DNA of 64,000 nucleotides from Balanoglossus misakiensis (lineage: Eukaryota > Hemichordata), in NCBI GenBank assembly GCA_040954595.2, contig CM082591.2, forward strand, positions 8,246,001-8,310,000, read 5' to 3'. The translations under genes and the position numbers were made by a program. Of the stretch, positions 12,280 through 23,100 are shown piece by piece. The notes below the pieces were generated by a model. The model did no database searches and was not told where the DNA came from. It was given only the letters and a program-made list of their open reading frames with translations. Every line of letters begins with the position of its first letter. The stretch's first letter is position 1.

Positions 12280-14232
12280 ATGGCTGCTGCGTTTCCAGGA
12301 GACTCCCAGTTAGACAAAGTTCTGAACGAGCATGGTGAGGATTTACTCTCCTGTGCGATCTGTCTGGAGCTGTTTAAGAAACCCAAAGTCTTGCCATGTG
12401 ACCATTCATTCTGTGAGTCGTGTCTGACTAAGTTGGCGGAAGGAAAAGGTCAGTTGAACTGCCCTACATGCCGTGAGGTATGTAAACTTCCTGCTGGTGG
12501 AGTGCCTCAATTGAAAGGTAGCTTTTTCATCAACTCATTGGTCGATCTTTATCAGAGACAAGGTCCCGAAGGACAGGCCAAGTCTATGTGCAGTGTCTGT
12601 GCAGATAATGGTGCAACTCACCAATGTATTGACTGCAGTGAAAGGCTATGCACTTTCTGCACAAAATCACACCAGAAGTTTCTGAGAGGTCATAAGGTCA
12701 TGACACTAGACGAATACAACAACACAAAATCGTCAACTCTCCTGAAGCAAAAAAAAGTCTTCTGCAGTGTCCATCCAGAAAATGTTGTCGAAGTCTACTG
12801 TGAGACCTGTATGGTTTCTGCATGCACAGCTTGTGCTATTACCAAACACAACAAACATAACATCACAGATCTCCAAGATGCTGCAAATGACTACACCAAA
12901 CAGTTGAGAGATCTGCTGTGTAAGGTGACAGAAAAAGAATGGGGAGTAAAGACAAGCACAACACTGGCCAAACTGAAGAGAGAGAAAATGATGGTCGAAT
13001 GCCAGGAGGAAGAACAGAAAGTGAGAAAGAAAACAGCAAAGGTCATACAGAAGGCACAGAGGGAGGAGAAACAGTTGATTCAAGAACTGCAGACAAAATA
13101 CGGACAGAGAGTAAAGCAGACGGAGGCTCTAATAGATGAGTGGGAACTGAAACATGGCAACATTGCAAGCCAACGCTGCTACATAGAGACACTGATGCAT
13201 CATGGGACACCAGCCCAGATCATGGCCACCAAGCAGGAGACAATACATCACATGGAGGAAATAATCGCCATGGAAACAGAAATCGATGCCAGAGTGGACG
13301 TGGTGAAATTCCAGCCAGCTGAGGAGACCAAAGATGGAGGAATGCTGGGAATGCTTCGTGAAGATTCAGTGTCAGTAGAGACAAAGAAAGGCTTGGTGAA
13401 GACCATTGGATGTGAAGGTAACAAAGGTGGGCAGTTCTATGGCCCTCTAGGTATCAGTATTAACAGACACGGAAACTTTGTCATTGCTGATGCTGGTAAC
13501 AAGAGAGTACAAATCACTGACAGGGATGGGAATTACAAATCAAGTTTCACATTTACTCAGTTTGCACAGCCTTTCTCACCGTTCGATGTTTCAATATCAG
13601 CTGATGATGAATACTTCATGACAGATAGGGATAACAAACAAATAGTTGTGAGTGATGAGAATGGGTCTCTGATCAAATGCTTTGGGAAAGAAGTCAAGAA
13701 CCCCCTACGCCTTGCTATTAGTCCTATAGATGGAAGTGTGTATGTGAGTGATTGGGATGGAGAGATTGATGATGACACAGACAAAGAGGGTTACTGCATC
13801 AGGAAATACACACGTGATTGTCAGTACATCAAATCATTTGGTGGTTTTGGCACAGGACAGGGACAGTTCAGAGGGCCTGATTTCTTGACTGTTGACGACA
13901 ATGGAGTAGTGTTTGTATCAGACAAGAACAACCCTCGCATTCAAGCATTTAATGCAGATGGTGAGTTCATGTTTGCATTTGGAGAATTTGGTGAAGGTGA
14001 TGGTAAGCTTTATTGGCCAACAGGAATAGTGGCTGATAAAGCAGGATATCTGTATGTCAGTAACCAGGGAAACAGCAATGTGCAGAAATTTGACAAAAGA
14101 GGTAAATTCATCTGTCGCATTGATAAAGCTGAGGATGGGTTAGATCGCCCACAAGGTTTGGCTGTGACAGATGACATGGAAGTAGTGGTTGCTGACTTTA
14201 ACAATCACTGCCTCAAAGTCTTTGCACAGTGA
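12280..14232 (+). CDS. TRIM-NHL E3 ubiquitin ligase, copy 1 (intronless, 650 aa)
   Basis: Single-exon gene for a tripartite-motif protein, a cytosolic RING E3 ligase whose NHL propeller would bind substrate or RNA. RING is at residues 25-64 (C25, C28, C40, H42, C45, C48, C61, C64 all present). B-box 1 is at 104-138 (C104, C107, C116, C119, C124, C127, H131, H138). B-box 2 is at 162-193 (C162, H165, C174, C177, C182, C185, H190, H193). A long charged coiled coil spans about 195-345, and NHL repeats form about 370-650. There is no filamin domain between coiled coil and NHL, unlike TRIM2/3/71. I start at ATG 12280 (A at -3, G at +4); the open frame continues 35 codons upstream but without an ATG, and this extension is not conserved in copy 2. 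Lack of introns suggests retro-origin. Exact orthology to a vertebrate TRIM cannot be assigned. Confidence 0.95.
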   Translation: MAAAFPGDSQLDKVLNEHGEDLLSCAICLELFKKPKVLPCDHSFCESCLTKLAEGKGQLNCPTCREVCKLPAGGVPQLKGSFFINSLVDLYQRQGPEGQAKSMCSVCADNGATHQCIDCSERLCTFCTKSHQKFLRGHKVMTLDEYNNTKSSTLLKQKKVFCSVHPENVVEVYCETCMVSACTACAITKHNKHNITDLQDAANDYTKQLRDLLCKVTEKEWGVKTSTTLAKLKREKMMVECQEEEQKVRKKTAKVIQKAQREEKQLIQELQTKYGQRVKQTEALIDEWELKHGNIASQRCYIETLMHHGTPAQIMATKQETIHHMEEIIAMETEIDARVDVVKFQPAEETKDGGMLGMLREDSVSVETKKGLVKTIGCEGNKGGQFYGPLGISINRHGNFVIADAGNKRVQITDRDGNYKSSFTFTQFAQPFSPFDVSISADDEYFMTDRDNKQIVVSDENGSLIKCFGKEVKNPLRLAISPIDGSVYVSDWDGEIDDDTDKEGYCIRKYTRDCQYIKSFGGFGTGQGQFRGPDFLTVDDNGVVFVSDKNNPRIQAFNADGEFMFAFGEFGEGDGKLYWPTGIVADKAGYLYVSNQGNSNVQKFDKRGKFICRIDKAEDGLDRPQGLAVTDDMEVVVADFNNHCLKVFAQ

Positions 14233-14267
14233 AAGTGTTAGTGTCACATCTCAATGTATCAACTGTA

Positions 14268-14450
14268 CAGTAAAACCTGTTCTAACCGGACACCAAAGTG
14301 ATTGAGAATATTCTTCGCTTTGCAGAGTTGTCTGGTTTACAGAGGATCTTTCAACATGTGGCATGGTTTTATGTGAAGGGCACTGGAAAGGATGTTCGGC
14401 ATAGACAGGTTTCTAGATAAGACAGGGTTTGGTTTAGACAGATTTGACTG
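14268..14450. mobile_element. TA-flanked Tc1/mariner-pogo-like MITE (3' of TRIM copy 1)
   Basis: A 183 bp element lying 36 bp after the TRIM stop, flanked by TA at 14266-14267 and 14451-14452. Ends are CAGTAAAACCTGTTCTAACC and the inverse of CAGTCAAATCTG. The CAGT-AAACCTG terminus with TA duplication is typical of pogo/Tigger-related MITEs. Unit B has the same element at 29883-30046 with an internal deletion. It probably lies within the TRIM 3' UTR. Confidence 0.75.
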
Positions 14451-14489
14451 TATTGCACCTAAATGTGGCTTTGATGTGAAGGTGATGGC

Positions 14490-14772
14490 TTAAAGGAACA
14501 AAGTCTCTCTCTCGCTGCCCTTCTTTCTTCATTCATTGTTTGATACAAGACACCGTTTATGTTAATGTAGACACAAGAGTGAAAAATCTCACAAAAATGA
14601 ATAATCGGCCTCTACCATTTATTCATTTTGGGCGAGTTTTACTCTCAAATCCTACAAACGGGATGGAAGTTGTGTGCGGTCGAACGTTGATTCACTATAC
14701 ATATCCACAGAGTCTTGTATCAAATATAATTAATAGAAAAAGGGCAGCGAGAGAGAGACTTTGTCCCTTTAA
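14490..14772. mobile_element. TTAA-flanked foldback MITE, A/B junction copy
   Basis: A 283 bp element from TTAAAGGAACAAAGT (14490) to ACTTTGTCCCTTTAA (14772). Beneath the termini, CTCTCTCTCGCTGCCC is matched by GGGCAGCGAGAGAGAG. A central palindrome is formed by ATGAATAATCGGCC...TTTATTCATTTTGGG. Compared with the copy at 62977, the left arm lacks the stretch around GTGGATATATAGTGAATC. TTAA can be read as the target-site duplication. Confidence 0.82.
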
Positions 14773-16128
14773 CCTGAATGCAAATTGTCCAAATCTGTTA
14801 AAGGCCCACTTTCTGCAAGATTTTTTTTCCAGTATTTCTGTCTGTATATGAACTAAAGTTTTTATCATACTAACCCTTTATGAATATACCATACTAAAAT
14901 GGCCACAGTTTGTCCAAAGAGCCTGTACCGGTATATGTGCACAGATTATTATTATTGTTGATAAAGGAATTGAATTCAATATTCAACAATAATAATGGTA
15001 TTTGTACACATATAGGCTGAACATTTCATCAAATGCTGTAGGGATTTCAACAACAAACTGCAGTTGATACAAAAAACGACAAAACAAGAAGACACTTGCT
15101 GTCACAAAAAACTTGAGATGATGACTAATGTATTGCTCAACTTCCGATTGCATCTGAAGTCACGCACATGAAACCAACTGTAGAATGACTTATGACGGCA
15201 AACTGGTTGCCTGAGGTTCCTATTCTTCTGCAGAGACCATGTGCATACAACACTCTCACAACTATAGTTGACATTTCTGTTGGAATAGACAGATTTCTCC
15301 CAAAAGAGACATCTCTTTGATTAAGAGAACAACCGGCCTCCATATTTGAAGGAGAAAAGTTTAACAAAATCGTGTACATGTAATCCCTAGTGGAAAGACT
15401 TACATGTATGACAACAAATTTGTAGGTTTCCAGAGATGACAAATCTTTCCAAAGGGGACAAGTATGCAAATCATACAGTATTCACATCAGCTGATATTAT
15501 TTTATTGAAATATATAGACTTTGAACTTTCTGAGTATACCAGTAACGTAACTAAAATTGCAAAATTTTAAAATAGTTTTGTGGTGTTTTTTCAAGTTTAC
15601 GAGTTTCTTTAAAATAGATTTGTAATTCATGATGGGACTATGTCACACTCAACAGTGGCAGAAATCAAAGCAATTGACTGAAAAAGCACTTTTTATGGAG
15701 TTTTCATCAGTTTTGCATTTTTTTCTGTGACATATTGTCAACCTTTACAATGTTCACAAGTAAAGCAAATTATGTCTTTTTTTCCAATAGCTATATTAAC
15801 AGTTAACTGACTAACAATTCCACTGTTGCCAAGGTAACACTGATAACATGTTGTTTATTGAGTATGTCATGACCTCCTTGTTACTGTACAATTTTTGTCA
15901 GTAAAACATCAGAGTGACGTTTCACCGACACAAATCTGACTACACCCAGTTGGGGTCAGACCAAAATTGGGACAGATAACAACAAACACTACAACAGATC
16001 AACAAAGAAACATCTGAACATTGACTTGTATCTGTCAGTTCTGGACATTTAATCTTCAGTTTTATTCAGTGCCACTATTAAAGTCTTTGATATTTTGATG
16101 TAAACGGACAATTTTTTCTTGATTTTTC

Positions 16129-17460
16129 ATGTTTTTGTAGAGACACAATGTATAAATCAACTATATGACATAACCAGCGCTTTTTAGATCACTACATTTA
16201 TTGAACATTTCCACCAATTTTTTTTCGTGTTTTTAGGTTTTTCTTGATCTTCAGTTATAATAGTGTCATGTTACTCTTCTGACTAAAGTTCAGAGAACTT
16301 CCTTAACCTTTTCACCCCCATTTCACAATATAAACGTCCAACATTGTAATTGTGAACAGTGGAGTTTTGACCAAACAATGGTGATGAAAGAGTTAAAATT
16401 GCCACTCAACCTCAGATTTCCTTAGAATTATACCACCTGACTTGTGAAATGTACCATTTTTAAAAGGACATTTAACTGTAACTTTGGGCTATTCTTTTAG
16501 TCTATGTGTTCTGTGTATCAAATGAAATCTTCTTCTTCTAGTCACTACAGCATGCTAATATACCCAGTATTCAGCTCATCAACAAACCATCATCTTTGCT
16601 GTTGTTGACAAAGGAAATCTGGTGCAGACTTGAATTCCATTTGACACAACAACAATATTGACTTCACACATATAGGCAGTGTTGATCAGCTAAATACTGG
16701 GCATTTCATCACCCATCACGGATTTCCAACAAGAAACTGAGGTACCAGTAGATGGTTTTCTACTCTCATGAACTTTTATTACTCAGATTTTCATGTTTTT
16801 TCAAAGACACGTATGTATAATTCAGCTATTTGACATAACCAGTGCTTTTTAGATCACCACATTTATTGAACATTTCCACCAATTTATTTTCGTGTGAATA
16901 TGTTTTTAGGTTTTTCTTGATCTTCAGTTATAATAGTGTCATGTTACTCTTTTTACTACAGTTCAGAGAACTTCCTTAACCCTTTCACCCCCATTTCACA
17001 ATATAAAGGTCCAATACTACCATTAAGAACAGTGGAGTTTGACCAAACCATGGAGATGAAAGGGTTAAAATTGCCACTCAACCTCAGATTTCCTTAGAAT
17101 TATACCACCTGACGTGTGAAATGTACCATTTTTAAAAAGGACATTAACTGTAACTTTGGGCTATTCTTTTAGTAAATGTGTTCTGTGTATCAAATGAAAT
17201 TTTCTTCTTCTTCTACTCACTACAGCATGCTAATATACCCAGTATTCAGCTCATCAACAAACCATCATCTTTGCTGTTGTTGACAAAGGAAATCTGGTGC
17301 AGACTTGAATTCAATTTGATACAACAACAATATTGACTTCACACACATAGGTTGTGTTGATCAGCTAAATACTGGGCATTTCATCCCCCATCAGGGATTT
17401 CCAACAAGAAACTGAGGTACCGGTAGATACACAAAACAAAAATATTGATGACATAGCCCA
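16129..17460. repeat. Tandem duplication of a ~0.67 kb segment, unit B only
   Basis: The stretch beginning CATGTTTTTGTAGAGACAC at 16129 is repeated from CATGTTTTTTCAAAGACAC at 16792. A second landmark, TCAGCTCATCAACAAACC, occurs at 16571 and 17246. Offsets are 663 and 675 bp. Units A and C have this segment once. The two copies in B differ at many positions, so this duplication is older than the one at 20879. Confidence 0.8.
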
Positions 17461-18034
17461 AAGTTACAGTCAGTGGAGTTTTTGAGCAAAGGGTGGATTA
17501 CATTGAACTTGTTGACTGTAAATCAGTGGTTTTCTACTCTCATGAACTTTACTTAGATTTTCCTGTTTTCAACAACTTTTTTGAACTTTTACAAGAAACA
17601 CAGATATAGCATGTTGTATTCACTTTATTCTTTCTTGACTTTGGTTTTGACGATATACTTAAAAATTAATTCCCAAATAATCTGGACAACAAATTTACAA
17701 TTTATTGAGATATTTGGTTATTGATCGATATACATTTATAGATCACATATCCCAGACGACAAACATTACTGAGTTATTTGGTTGACTATATTTTGAACTA
17801 CATGTACTGTATGGTAGTATAAATCACCAAGACATTTTGTTTCTGTCTGTGTGTCACATGAACATTGGACCACTTAACATTAGTTTACAGCTTTGAATGT
17901 TTTGTAACCAGTTTTGAATTCATTTAGATTTCTTGATGAAGGATTTATTCTTAGGTCACAAGTGGTCTTGACATAAATTAATCAGTGGACCACAATTTTC
18001 TTGAAATCAGTCTGATTTTTTTTGAATAACCAAG

Positions 18035-18682
18035 ATTATTATACACCTACTGCTGTAACCTATGGAGTTCCGTAATACAATAATTCGCGGTATCACCGTA
18101 CAATAATTATTCAAATGAGGACGCGGAGTCCCATAACCCACAGGGTTATTGGGCGCATTGTGACTTTGACCTCACAGGACTGGTGATCAATGTAAACAAT
18201 GATGATATTAACCCTACTCGACAAAAATTTATATAAAAAGTACACAGCCGTTATTAAACAAAATTATTGGTGGCCCAAGATGTGAAATAAAATCAAAATC
18301 CTCGATGAAATTTCAGTCGAAGGAATCTGAACGAATAGGCGAGCGCGTTCATTTCAAGCAGCGTAGAACGTCGCGCGCGAGACAGGCAGCTCGACACTAG
18401 CATCACCTGATGCGCGAGGTCAAGGCGCGTTCGATATGCAAATTACATCATGGCGGCGTCTGAAAACTAGAAAGTCCGATAGCGGCCTATTTATTCTTTA
18501 TCGTTCATCAAAGACGTCCGGAAAAGGTGTATAATAATAAGGTTATTCACAAAATACCGGGATTTATGTCCTCGTACATCGTACGCTTCGGTATTGTCCT
18601 CGACGCTGCGCGTCTCGGACAATACCTGCGCTGCACGATGTACTCGGACATAAATCCCGGTATTTTGTGAATAACCTTATAA
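18035..18682. mobile_element. Composite palindromic insertion, unit B only
   Basis: Units A and C read directly from CAAGAATACATTG-like sequence, while B carries about 650 extra bp here. The left part (18035-18538) has 14 bp inverted ends, ATTATTATACACCT and AGGTGTATAATAAT. The right part (about 18536-18682) is a near-perfect palindrome: ATAAGGTTATTCACAAAATA at its left and the exact inverse at its right, with an inner pair GGTATTGTCC / GGACAATACC. The insert is richer in CpG than its surroundings. It encodes no recognisable transposase and is probably a foldback or nested MITE. Confidence 0.78.
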
Positions 18683-18984
18683 TACATGTACATTGAAATT
18701 ACATTTAGTTTATGTAGACTAAAAGCTGAAACATTCTGTAATGTGCAAGATTATAATATGTGGTGAATAAACAGGTTTTCATAATTTCATTACGTTTCGT
18801 ATGTTTATATTTTTATAAGAAACCCCAGTTAATACTTGAAAAAGAAAAGTCCCAAGTTGGAGTTACTAGAGAATTAACATTTTTGTGGTGTGACAGTGAT
18901 TGTATTTTGCAATCACATGAGTCAATTGGATCTTCCGTCCAAAGGACTAAAATTGAAATTCACTTGATGGGGTTGCAGATATAA

Positions 18985-19207
18985 GGGGAGAACCATTTGA
19001 TTTCTGGAGGGGGGGGGGGGTGGACGATTTTAGAGGAAAAAAATGTTAGCAGACGGTGCAGAGAAAATAAAATTCTTCTGCAGTGCCATGAGAAAAAACT
19101 AGGACTGGCAACAGAAAAAAAATTGCTGTTAAAGAGTGGCTAAGAAAATGCTGACATCCCCAAATCATCCATGCCCCCCCCCCTTCAGAAATCAAACGGA
19201 TCTCCCC
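18985..19207. mobile_element. PIF/Harbinger-like MITE, unit B copy
   Basis: Orthologue of the element at 2889-3108, again flanked by TAA (18982-18984 and 19208-19210), with long G and C runs next to the terminal inverted repeats. Confidence 0.8.
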
Positions 19208-20148
19208 TAAAAGTTAAGAAATGTAATCGGAGAGGGAAACCATACATGTACTGGCATATGTTTTGACAACCGAAAATAAGAAACAGAAAATCACAAAATC
19301 TGGGTCAGAATAAAAAAACATTATAATAATATTTGTTCCACGAAGTGTAGACAGAATTGTCACAATACAATCAGACAATGACTCACACAGGAACCTGCAA
19401 TATAGGCCAACACTCTTTGACATTTTGTCAAAGTTTTTAATCGTTATCTAAGTGTAAAGAATTGTCCATTGTGTACTTCATAAACTTTTGACCTCAACTT
19501 GTGGGGTGGATAAAAGTCCAGCTTATTTACAACAGTGTACTTGCCAAGATAAGAAATGAATAGAAATTGCTGACTAACAATTTAACCAAAAATTGTTATC
19601 TCTAGAGTAAAGAATTTATATGGACATCAAATGAAACGAAACATGTGTGACGTTCATATCAGTCGATCATACTGAAGTCTAAAAGTAACTGTCCTTAAGG
19701 GAACAGATTTGGGTCGCTTCTGCACTTAACTGGTACCTGAATTTGGGCCGACTTGGATTTGAGGAGATTTGCTACCCTTTTGTGACCTTTAACCTTATTT
19801 AAATTGTAGATTTAAATAAGGGCTCGCTATTTTAACTGTTCATGATTTTCTTGCGATTTTTTTATTCACAAGAAGGGAAAATATTTTAATCATGAGAGAC
19901 ATCTTAACTATTTATTGGATGAGCAGAGGGTACATGTACATTGGTGGTGGTGGAGAAATAATCAGGGCGTGGCACTTCATGTGAAGGATCAACTAGGCCA
20001 ACATTGAACACCATGAATGCATCCACACACACGAAGTTAAGTCGGCCCAGGTTTTATGTCGGCCCTGGTCCTCCCTTCTTACTGCAGGGACCAAACTAAG
20101 TCGCCCTTGGGCCGACTTAGTGTGTCTACATGTATATTGGTTTTTCTA

Positions 20149-23100
20149 CATCGGCCCTTGCCCAGCTGACAGAAATGTTTTGTTCTAAAACAGTTGACAA
20201 CATACTGTAAAACAGGAAATTTGTACTTTTCTAGTTTTTTTTTTTACCTTTCATACCCGTTCTCTCTGTAGATGTCCAACTATATCTTACGAAACAATGG
20301 ATTAGAAAAGAAAAATTAAAGAAACCACCCCTACACACCCTCAAATGAAACTTTTAAGAAATTGCGAAGTTGTTTAGGGAAGAAGATTTTCCAACTAAAA
20401 ATGAGCAAAATGACAAAAAATTAACCAAAGTAGCCATTTTCTGATATCACCAAAAAATGAATAAAAAAATATATATATAAGATGGGTCTCAATAAAGTAA
20501 AAGTACACACCAATTTTCAATGCAATATGACTTGTAGTTCTTGAGTTACTGTGTTTTGACTAATTTCACATTTTTCCAGCTCATTTACATATTTTTGGCA
20601 AAGACAGCTTCATTTGAACAAAATCTAAAACCTGGCCTGCATCTACACACCAAATATCAAGGTGATACATGCAGCGGTTTTCAAGTGTTTGATGTGGATG
20701 GCCATACATACATCCATACATACAGATGCAAGTGATCTCATAAGGTCCCAATGGTCTATAAACATATATACCTAAAATATTTTAAAAATTGTCAAATGTG
20801 ACTTTCAAATTTAATTTCTACCAGTACCACACAACACGATTATTCCGAGCTCAGTAGTTGTGATCTGATAAGTACATACCTGGTATTTCTAATGTCTATA
20901 AATTCCAACAAACCCTGATACACAACTAATAAAAAGACAACAATCTATTTATAGGCGTTCCACAGAACTGTTGACAAGTTCCTGGTACAACCTAGTACCT
21001 GTCATTTTAATTACTCCAAGAGGGACACCATGTTTGACAAAGGATTTGAATTTCTACAATGTCTACAGCTCCTCACTGGGTATCAACATGTGACAAAAAC
21101 AACATTGCTTTGAATTTCTTGTTTCCCATCACACAGTATACAAAGTTGCATTGTGGGTAAAAGAACAACCACTCACAGTTTATCAATGATTATCTGTATT
21201 TCAAATAAACAGCAGAAAAGTTCTGTCTTCTTGCCATACAAAATTCAAATTATTCATTTTTGTCTTCTTTTTAGCATAATTGACCCCAAAGATGTGTTTA
21301 GCATTACCATTTCATTTAGATTCATTTATAACTGAGGCTGTGAAATTCTGGTAGACTGATTTTCAACCTTTATGATTTTTTAACCTTTACCCGATTGGAC
21401 TAGGGGTCCTGATAACACCCACACAAATTTACCTGTAGTTTGGTGTCTATAAAGTCTGAAGCAGATTAAGTGTCAAGATGTTTATCAAGATGTGTTTAAT
21501 TTACCTGTAATGAAGAACTGACTGAGGTCGTCAATCTTAGGTTTTTGGAATGTTTGTGGTCTATTACACTCATAAGGCGAGTAAAGCTTGTTCAATCGAG
21601 AATCTGTCACACACTCAGCAGTCCTCATTCAAAAAAAGATTAATTACTTTCTGTCCAACCTACTTCAGTGACAGAAGCATGCAGACAATTTTAAAACATG
21701 GATTTCAAGAAAAGCAATGTACATGTTTGAGGATAAGTACCTAATTTGTGGGACATATTGTCAACCTTTACAATGTTTATAAGTAAAGCAAAGTATATAT
21801 TTTTTGTCAAATTGCTACATTAACAGTTAACTGACTAACAATTCCACTGTTGCCAAGGTAACACTGATAACATGTTGTTTATTGAGTATGTCATGACCTC
21901 CGTGTTACTGTACATTGGTTTTTCTACATCGGCTAATGCGCAGCTGACAGAAATGCTTTGTTCTAAAACAGTTGACAACATACTGTAAAACAGGAAATTT
22001 GTACTTTTCTAGTTTTTTTTTACCTTTCATACCCGTTCTCTCTGTAGATGTCCAACTATATCTTACGAAACAATGGATTAGAAAAGAAAAATTAAAGAAA
22101 CCACCCCTACACACCCTTAAATGAAACCTCTAAGAAATTGCGAAGTTGTTCAGGGAAGAAGATTTTCCTACTAAAAATGAGCAGAATGACAAAAAATTAA
22201 CCAATAATAGCCATTTTCTGATATCACCAAAAAATGAAAAAAAAAATATATATATAAGATGGGTCTCAATAAAGTAAAAGTACACACCAATTTTCAATGC
22301 AATATGACTTGTAGTTCTTGAGTTACTCTGTTTTGACTAATTTCACATTTTTCCAGCTCATTTACATATTTTTGGCAAGGACAAAACCTGGCCTGCATCT
22401 ACACACCAAATATCAAGGTGATACATGCAGCGGTTTTCAAGTTTTTGATGTGGACGGCCATGCATACATCCATACATACAGATGCAAGTGATCTCATAAG
22501 GTCCCAATAGTCTATAAACTTATATACCTAAAATATTTTTTAAAATGTCAAATGTGACTTTCAAATTTAATTTCTACCAGTACCACACAACACGATTATT
22601 CCAAGCTCATTACTAGTGATCTGATAAGTACACACCTGGTATTTCTAATGTCTATAAATTCCAACAAACCCTGATACACAACTAATAAAAAGACAACAAT
22701 CTATTTATAGGCGTTCCACAGAACTGTTGACAAGTTCCTGGTACAACCTAGTACCTGTCATTTTAATTACTCCAAGAGGGACACCATGTTTGACAAAGGA
22801 TTTGAATTTCTACAATGTCTACAGCTCCTCACTGGGTATCAACATGTGACAAAAACAACATTGCTTTGAATTTCTTGTTTCCCATCACACAGTATACAAA
22901 GTTGCATTGTGGGTAAAAGAACAACCACTCACAGTTTATCAATGATTATCTGTATTTCAAATAAACAGCAGAAAAGTTCTGTCTTCTTGCCATACAAAAT
23001 TCAAATTATTCATTTTTGTCTTCTTTTTAGCATAATTGACCCCAAAGATGTGTTTAGCATTACCATTTCATTTAGATTCATTTATAACTGAGGCTGTGAA

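Larger units (their letters stand above)
1..14489. repeat. Segmental duplicon, unit A
   Basis: First visible copy of a large tandem duplicon. Its left end lies outside the window. The order of landmarks (MITE right half, TAA-flanked MITE at 2889, 1.76 kb repeat array from 4022, TRIM upstream region, TRIM gene, TA-flanked MITE) recurs in unit B, and up to the TRIM upstream region in unit C. The same sentences of sequence can be read across the units with scattered substitutions and indels. Phase of the unit is arbitrary because the array is tandem; I cut it at the TTAA-flanked MITE. Unit A alone carries the TTAA insertion at 9243-9655. Confidence 0.9.
14773..20148. other. Non-coding duplicon DNA, left part of unit B
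   Basis: Counterpart of 151-4021. No gene recognised. Apart from the duplication and transposons listed separately, it aligns by eye with units A and C throughout. Confidence 0.7.

Noticed and set aside
12733-13083. 116-codon minus-strand open frame inside TRIM copy 1
   Set aside because: Antisense shadow of the coiled-coil coding sequence, not preserved in copy 2.
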